A stretch of DNA of 64,000 nucleotides, taken from positions 38,109,700-38,173,699 of the forward strand of contig JASEVX010000011.1 of NCBI GenBank assembly GCA_031761405.1, written 5' to 3'. The notes below the pieces were generated by a model, which saw only the letters and a list, made by a program, of their open reading frames with translations, searched no databases and had not been told where the DNA came from. Below are positions 58,982-64,000 of this stretch, piece by piece; within the stretch, counting starts at the first letter, position 1, and the number at the start of each line of letters is the position of its first letter. The translations under genes were made by a program, and so were the position numbers. This DNA is from Serripes groenlandicus (Eukaryota; Mollusca; Bivalvia; Cardiida; Cardiidae).

Positions 58982-59833
58982 GTTCCCATCCTTTACAGAC
59001 ATGACGGACGGGCCCTGTGGCAGGACCAACTTCCATTAAAAACGGCCTGTGACGTGGATACCACTTTCTATCCATTCGACCAACAATCCTGCTCGGTGTT
59101 AGTACAATGGTACGAGTATGAAATGGACGTGCAAATTATACTCGAAGAAAAACATTTAAAAGGGTTCAGAGAAAATGCCTTGTGGGATCTGCACAATTTC
59201 ACTATGCATACCCAGGGAGAGTACCCGCATTTCACTCTGACTTATAAATTCAACCGGAAGCCGGACCATACGATTTACAATGTATTGTTTCCCGTAATGA
59301 CTATTGCTTTACTAGGTCCATTAGTGTTCCTATTACCGGCGGAGTCTGGTGAGCGGACAGGCTATATCATCACTGTGTTGTTATCCGTGTCCGTCTATAT
59401 GATTATAATTAGTGACCAACTACCACGCAGCTCAAGCCCGATGTCTCTGTTGACGTATGTCTTGTTTGCCTGGTACGTACTCTGTGCGTTGATCGTGGTC
59501 GTTGTTGTGCTGTGTTCCAAGATCTACTCGTTTGACTCATCAAAGCCTGTTCCTAAACTGGCTCAATGGATCGTGAAATGTTTACGTTGTAAATGTGGGA
59601 AGAAAGAGAAGAAAAATGAGAAGAAAGGTAGAATAAAGGGCGAGGACGAGAGATTACCATGTATGACAAGCGGTAACAATAATGCGGACGATTCTGATAT
59701 CACTGCAGATGACTGCGATACGTGGGCAGCCGTCGGTCGGACCATCGACAGGGCCGCGCTGTGGATCTTCTATCTACTCAAACTGAGCTTCATTGTCGTG
59801 TTTGCTATGGTGCTAAATATGAACCATTTTTAA
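58982..59833 (+). CDS. Receptor B exon 2: Cys-loop, membrane domain and C-terminus
   Basis: Continues receptor B in phase 0 (283 residues, stop TAA; 427 in total). It starts VPILYRHDGRALWQDQLPLK. The Cys-loop is C-X13-C, with LVQWYEYEMDV after it. Loop C is short with no vicinal cysteines. M1 contains LLGPLVFLLPAESGER, M2 YIITVLLSVSVYMIIISD with Glu -1' and Leu 9', M3 YVLFAWYVLCALIVVVVVL, and M4 ALWIFYLLKLSFIVVFAMV. M1 to M3 are almost identical to A. Differences cluster at the loop before the outer sheet (QIILEEKHLKG against QSYHEENHLRG), in loop C (QGEYPH against QKKYPD) and in the M3-M4 loop (extra Lys-rich KKEKKNEKKG). This fits paralogues sharing a pore but diverging at the ligand site and cytoplasmic loop. 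Ligand unknown. Confidence 0.93.
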   Translation, partial: VPILYRHDGRALWQDQLPLKTACDVDTTFYPFDQQSCSVLVQWYEYEMDVQIILEEKHLKGFRENALWDLHNFTMHTQGEYPHFTLTYKFNRKPDHTIYNVLFPVMTIALLGPLVFLLPAESGERTGYIITVLLSVSVYMIIISDQLPRSSSPMSLLTYVLFAWYVLCALIVVVVVLCSKIYSFDSSKPVPKLAQWIVKCLRCKCGKKEKKNEKKGRIKGEDERLPCMTSGNNNADDSDITADDCDTWAAVGRTIDRAALWIFYLLKLSFIVVFAMVLNMNHF

Positions 59834-60289
59834 GTGTTATTAAACAACGCTAGTTTGATTCGTGATCCGGGACAAACTAACCTTGGGGAATTAGTGAAAT
59901 GTATGACTAAATATTTTCCTGCACAACCATATGGTCAGATGAAATTGTTTGTTGTATTTTGTAGGCGTTTTGTCCCTGAAATTTATTAGAATAGATTGCG
60001 AAAATGTGAAGATTCTGACCGGACTTCGCAGATGGGAAAGACTGAATGCGAACTAGAGTTTTTTCAATAATTTATTTCTTTTATATATATACCGATTTCT
60101 GTAGTTGATATGTGTATGTATCACTGCTCTTGAATGTTACAATATGGTGATGCATGTCTTTAAAGCAGTTAGAAGACTCTTTATATTATATCTTATCAAA
60201 CAGATATACATACTATTACTCTGCACAATTAATTAATGGTTATTACCGTCAAAGGTCTGAAAAGAAATGTTTCAGTATTCTCTATTCGA
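59834..60289 (+). other. 3' flank of receptor B
   Basis: AT-rich with no gene. ATTAAA lies within 15 bases of the stop and no clear AATAAA is close by. Confidence 0.4.
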
Positions 60290-61150
60290 ACCTCTGTAAT
60301 GTCTCTTCATTGGCACAGTTTCGCCAAAGCCCTCGCCATCGGTTTACACAGAGAGGTATCTCTGCATTGGCAAAGTTTCGCTATAAAGCGTTCACAGAAC
60401 GTGAACATTGAGATGTACCCTGCATTAGCACGGTTTCGCTAAATGGCTCACCGCCCGTTTACACATAGATGTACATGTACCTTTTCATTGGAACTGTTTC
60501 TCCAAAGCCGTCACCGTCCGTTTACACTGAGATGTATCTCTGCATTGGCACAGTTTTGCCAAAGCGCTCACCGAACGTTAGCACGGAGATGTATCTCATT
60601 TTTAGTACAGTTTCGCTAAAGCGCTCACCGTCCGTTTACACATAGCTGTACATGTACATCTTCATTGGCATTGTCTCTCCAAAGCCCTCACAGTCCGTTT
60701 ACACTGAGATGTATATCGGTATTGGCACAGTTTCGCCAAAGCGCTCACCGAACGTTAACACTGAGATGTATCTCTTCATTAGTACAGTTTCATTAAAGCG
60801 CTCACCGTCCGTTCACACAGAGATGTACCACTTCATTGGCACTGTTTCGTCAAAGCCCTCGCTGTCCGTTTACACATAGATGTACTTCTGTATAGGCATT
60901 GTTTCGACAAAGCGCTCACCGAACGTTAACACTGAGATGTATCTCTTCATTAGTACAGTTTCGCTAAAGCGCTCACGATCCGCTTACACGTAGATGTCCC
61001 ACCTCTGCATTGGCACTGTTTCGACAAAGCGCTCACCGTTCGTTTACACTCAGATGTACCTCTTCATTGGAACAGTTTCGCCAAAGCGCACACCGAACGT
61101 TTACACTGAGATGTACTTCTTTATTGGTACAGTCTCGATAACGCATTCTT
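60290..61150 (+). repeat. Tandem repeat, 56-62-bp units, about 15 copies
   Basis: Unit contains CATTGGCACAGTTTCGCCAA, AGCGCTCACCG and TTTACACTGAGATGTA. Units of 60 bp in the middle give a 20-residue frame repeat (VSPKRSPNVNTEMYLFIGT-like). Indels change frame, so it is not coding. Confidence 0.88.
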
Positions 61151-62425
61151 CGTTTGCCAGCACACATAAGCGCCTCTTCATTTGCATACTTTTGCCAGAT
61201 CATTACTGTCTGAAAGGACGTAGAAATGCAGAAACATTTCGCGACAACTTTCGAATTACAGCCTAATATGATACTCTCCATTTCTTCAAAGAGTGTACTT
61301 ATTTGTTCTAGGCTATGTTCTAAATATAAAATAACTCCAAAATTGTTAATTTCTCGAGTGGCTAAGCAACGAGTGAAAAGAACAGTTCTGAGCTTCGTTA
61401 ATGGAAACATATCTAGATTCACATGGAAACAAACAAGTGTTCCGTTTTGTTCATATTTAACTAAATAAATAGCATGTAAATCTCGTTTAAGACAGAGTTA
61501 ATACTGAAAATAAAATTATTCAAACTTCTTGCTTAAGAAGTGAGTTTATTGGGCTATCATCCACTGTTATTTCTCAATAATACACTGAAGGTTACAATAC
61601 ACCAAATAAATTCCTCCTTGTTTCCATGTAAATCGACCAGTTTCTTGTTTAAAAAGTGAGTTTATTGGGCAGTTTCTCAATTGTCATATTTTCTAAGCGT
61701 TTTTCATGTAGAACACCATATATTATTGAAAAGAGTAACCTTTAAGCTTTAAAACAATTCAAAGAAAATGGGGGGTCATGCATTATGCAAGAAAGAACTC
61801 ACCAGGCGAAAATGGTTACCGTCATTTTAGACCAAATCGAGCCCGGACAAAACCGGTGTTTAGCATTCTTTACTTTCACTTTCAAACAAGGTCGAAATAC
61901 TAAAAGTGATAAAATCAATCATTTACAAGTGCGTCCTATGCACATTCACAATGCATTTAAACTCAATGTCATATATTCAATGCATTCTGGTGATGGTATA
62001 CACTCATTTCTACGCAAACAAAGGTTTTTAGGGACTATAGTACTGTAGATCAGCAAGTCAGTGGATGTATTTGGCGTAATTTGACCTGAATAGAAGGTAA
62101 TAAACAATACATAGTTCCCACAACTAGATTGATTATGCCTTTGTCGGCCATTTGATAGGCAAATTTACTATATGTTGAAAAGAGAAATATCAGATTTAAT
62201 TAAAATAGCAATTGCATGTGTAAAAATAAAATTAAATCAAGAAGTTGATATTATCAGATCATACAAAGGTATTAACGACATATGGCTGTCAAACTCAAAT
62301 TCCTTAGTGTTTTCCTAATTATCGTCTTTTTTTTTTATTATATATATTCTCTATTAATGCTCATCATATTTGCCATTCAAAATGGCAGACAATGGAGATA
62401 ATTAGTGTAGTGGTGTGAGCTAGTT
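61151..62425. other. Non-coding sequence
   Basis: A short duplicated phrase AAGTGAGTTTATTGGGC occurs near 61540 and 61650. No recognisable gene. Confidence 0.4.
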
Positions 62426-62670
62426 CGAGGGCTTGGTGTGAAACGGTTGTAACTAAAAACCTATTTTGAAAACCCTGGTTTAGGGGCAATTTTTACCCCT
62501 TTGTAAACAATGCAAATTTAGGTGCCATTGCTCAGAACGAGCAATGGCACCTAAATTTCCATTGTTTACCAAGAAAAATGATTTAACGCTTATAAATACT
62601 TTATGGTGAGGTGATAAACCTTGGTAACAAATACCAATTTTAGTTACAACCGTTTCACACCAAGTCCTCG
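62426..62670. mobile_element. FB-D foldback element
   Basis: CGAGGGCTTGGTGTGAAACG at the left and its reverse at the right; nearly identical to 27005-27256. Confidence 0.85.
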
Positions 62671-62819
62671 AGTTGTATTCAAATTCAGAAAGCGCAGGCA
62701 ACATTACCTCCTTCTTCGCCCGACACTCTATATGATTATTGAAATATCTGCCATGAAACTTAATCATAATTTGATGTGCATATCTTTTGTAGTATTTTAA
62801 CGTTCGATATATACTCGTA

Positions 62820-63064
<245 letters not shown>

Positions 63065-63141
63065 TCGATGTCCTGGTAGTGGCGTAGTTCGTTAATTGCT
63101 GTATACATTGGCTGGACTAAGTGTTCGATATATACTCGTAC

Positions 63142-63278
63142 TATGTGGAAAAGCAGCCAGTTGCTTGGAAAGTATGTTGTGTGGAGTACTGGTGTGAGAA
63201 AGCTAGGAAACACATGGGTAGGTGAACTGGCTGCCGTGATATTCTTGAAAACGGCGTTAAGCCCCAATCAACCAATCG

Positions 63279-63318
<40 letters not shown>

Positions 63319-63320
63319 AT
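63142..63320 (+). mobile_element. SINE2 3' part with (AATC)n tail, copy 2
   Basis: Same sequence as copy 1 with a tail about half as long. The copies arose by duplication, not separate insertion, because the flanks are also repeated. Confidence 0.85.
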
Positions 63321-63488
63321 GTCCTGGTAGTGGCGTAGTTCGTTAATTGCTGTATTCATTGGCTGGACTAGGTCTTGCTCAGTTGCCGGATAGCCTGAAC
63401 GCCGTTGACAGCATGAAATTACAAGCCTTACTGGTAATGTGATGTAGAATTACTTTCGGCACTGGCGAACAACACAATGTAATAAATA

Positions 63489-63702
63489 TTAACCCTTTCG
63501 CTGACAAAGGCAATTAAAGGCTTTTAAAAAAAGTGCAGATTCAGGTCAGACAGCTCGTAACGAGCAGTCTCTTCTGAAATCTGCATTGTTTACCACCTAG
63601 ACATTAAAATTTACTAAATTTAGCTGTTGGACGAACACTGGAGTGGTCTTATTTTTAACATGGAAGAGTCGACTTTGTGAAATCCGGCAATGAAAGAGTT
63701 AA
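63489..63702 (+). mobile_element. MITE-C copy (TTAA-type)
   Basis: TTAA at both ends, AACCCTTTCGCTGAC at the left and CGGCAATGAAAGAGTTAA at the right, with AGCTCGTAACGAGCAG centrally. Reverse counterpart of 3468-3684. Confidence 0.85.
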
Positions 63703-64000
63703 ACATATTGTACATCTATTTTTTTTTGAATAAATATTTTTCTTAAAGAACACATTTCTTTTTAGTCCATATTTTTTTTTTTTTTATTGAACAATTTTTT
63801 TTTTAAGCCTGTTAATATTTTTATAGACACATTTTTTTTTTTTGAATGAATATATTTGACATAAAATATTGCAATGTTTGTCACAGAGGTAGCTCAATTC
63901 AAGCAACAATAATATATAATGTTAACATCATTGATCCTATATGAAGGCGTATTGTGACGCAGTTCCAACAGATTGCTATTAAAGACACCAGTAAAGACAG
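63703..64000. other. T-rich low-complexity tract and AT-rich end of window
   Basis: Several runs of 9-15 T alternate with GAATAAATA-like stretches between 63720 and 63860. No gene. Confidence 0.6.

Noticed and set aside
61785..62048. 87-codon open frame
   Set aside because: No recognisable domain, AT-rich codon use like the flanking non-coding DNA, and no splice or polyadenylation context.

Overview
This is eukaryotic, animal DNA, most probably from a bivalve mollusc. The window is AT-rich and intron-containing, and tRNA-derived SINEs, short inverted-repeat transposons (MITEs) and minisatellites fill most of it. The only convincing protein genes are three members of the Cys-loop ligand-gated ion channel family (nicotinic-receptor-like), a family known to be greatly expanded in bivalves. 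The species cannot be named from sequence alone. Nothing bacterial or phage-like was seen.

Genes. Receptor A (+, exons 39311-39751 and 43173-44018) and receptor B (+, exons 50457-50888 and 58982-59833) look intact, at about 428 and 427 residues. They are close tandem paralogues (exon 1 about 90% identical at protein level). Both have one phase-0 intron just before the Cys-loop and a signal peptide. Both carry C-X13-C, four membrane segments, the GER motif and Leu 9' of M2, and a very short M3-M4 loop. A third, divergent relative lies on the minus strand (21921-24986). It is a pseudogene with a stop and a frameshift in exon 1, a 9-bp duplication inside the Cys-loop, a stop before M4 and a frameshift in M4. 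A and B may co-assemble or be paralogous homomers; their ligand cannot be read from the sequence.

Layout. 0-5 kb: MITEs and a partial duplication. 5.2-6.7 kb: a minus-strand SINE2 whose middle has expanded into a 64-bp minisatellite. 7-14 kb: SINEs, MITEs, a 608-bp transposon nested in a SINE, and a near-perfect 114-bp foldback. 14.2-17.7 kb: a second SINE2 whose middle has expanded into about 48 copies of 66 bp. 18-21.2 kb: a 16-bp satellite with two copies of a ~530-bp block and large palindromes. 21.4-25 kb: receptor pseudogene. 25-36 kb: SINEs, MITEs and a 77-bp array. 36.7-37.9 kb: a MITE split by a SINE whose tRNA-like head is amplified as a 30-bp array. 39.3-44 kb: receptor A. 44-50 kb: intergenic. 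50.4-59.8 kb: receptor B, with about 7 kb of 48/52-bp minisatellite in its intron. 60-64 kb: a 57-60-bp array, MITEs and (AATC)n SINE tails.

The most interesting theme is minisatellite birth inside SINEs. Two separate SINE2 insertions expanded overlapping but different segments, and a third SINE expanded its Pol III A-box region. The second theme is the receptor cluster, where shared and unshared insertions in the homologous introns of A and B order the events. Family names used below (SINE1, SINE2, SINE3, MITE-A, MITE-B, MITE-C, FB-D) are local labels, not database names.
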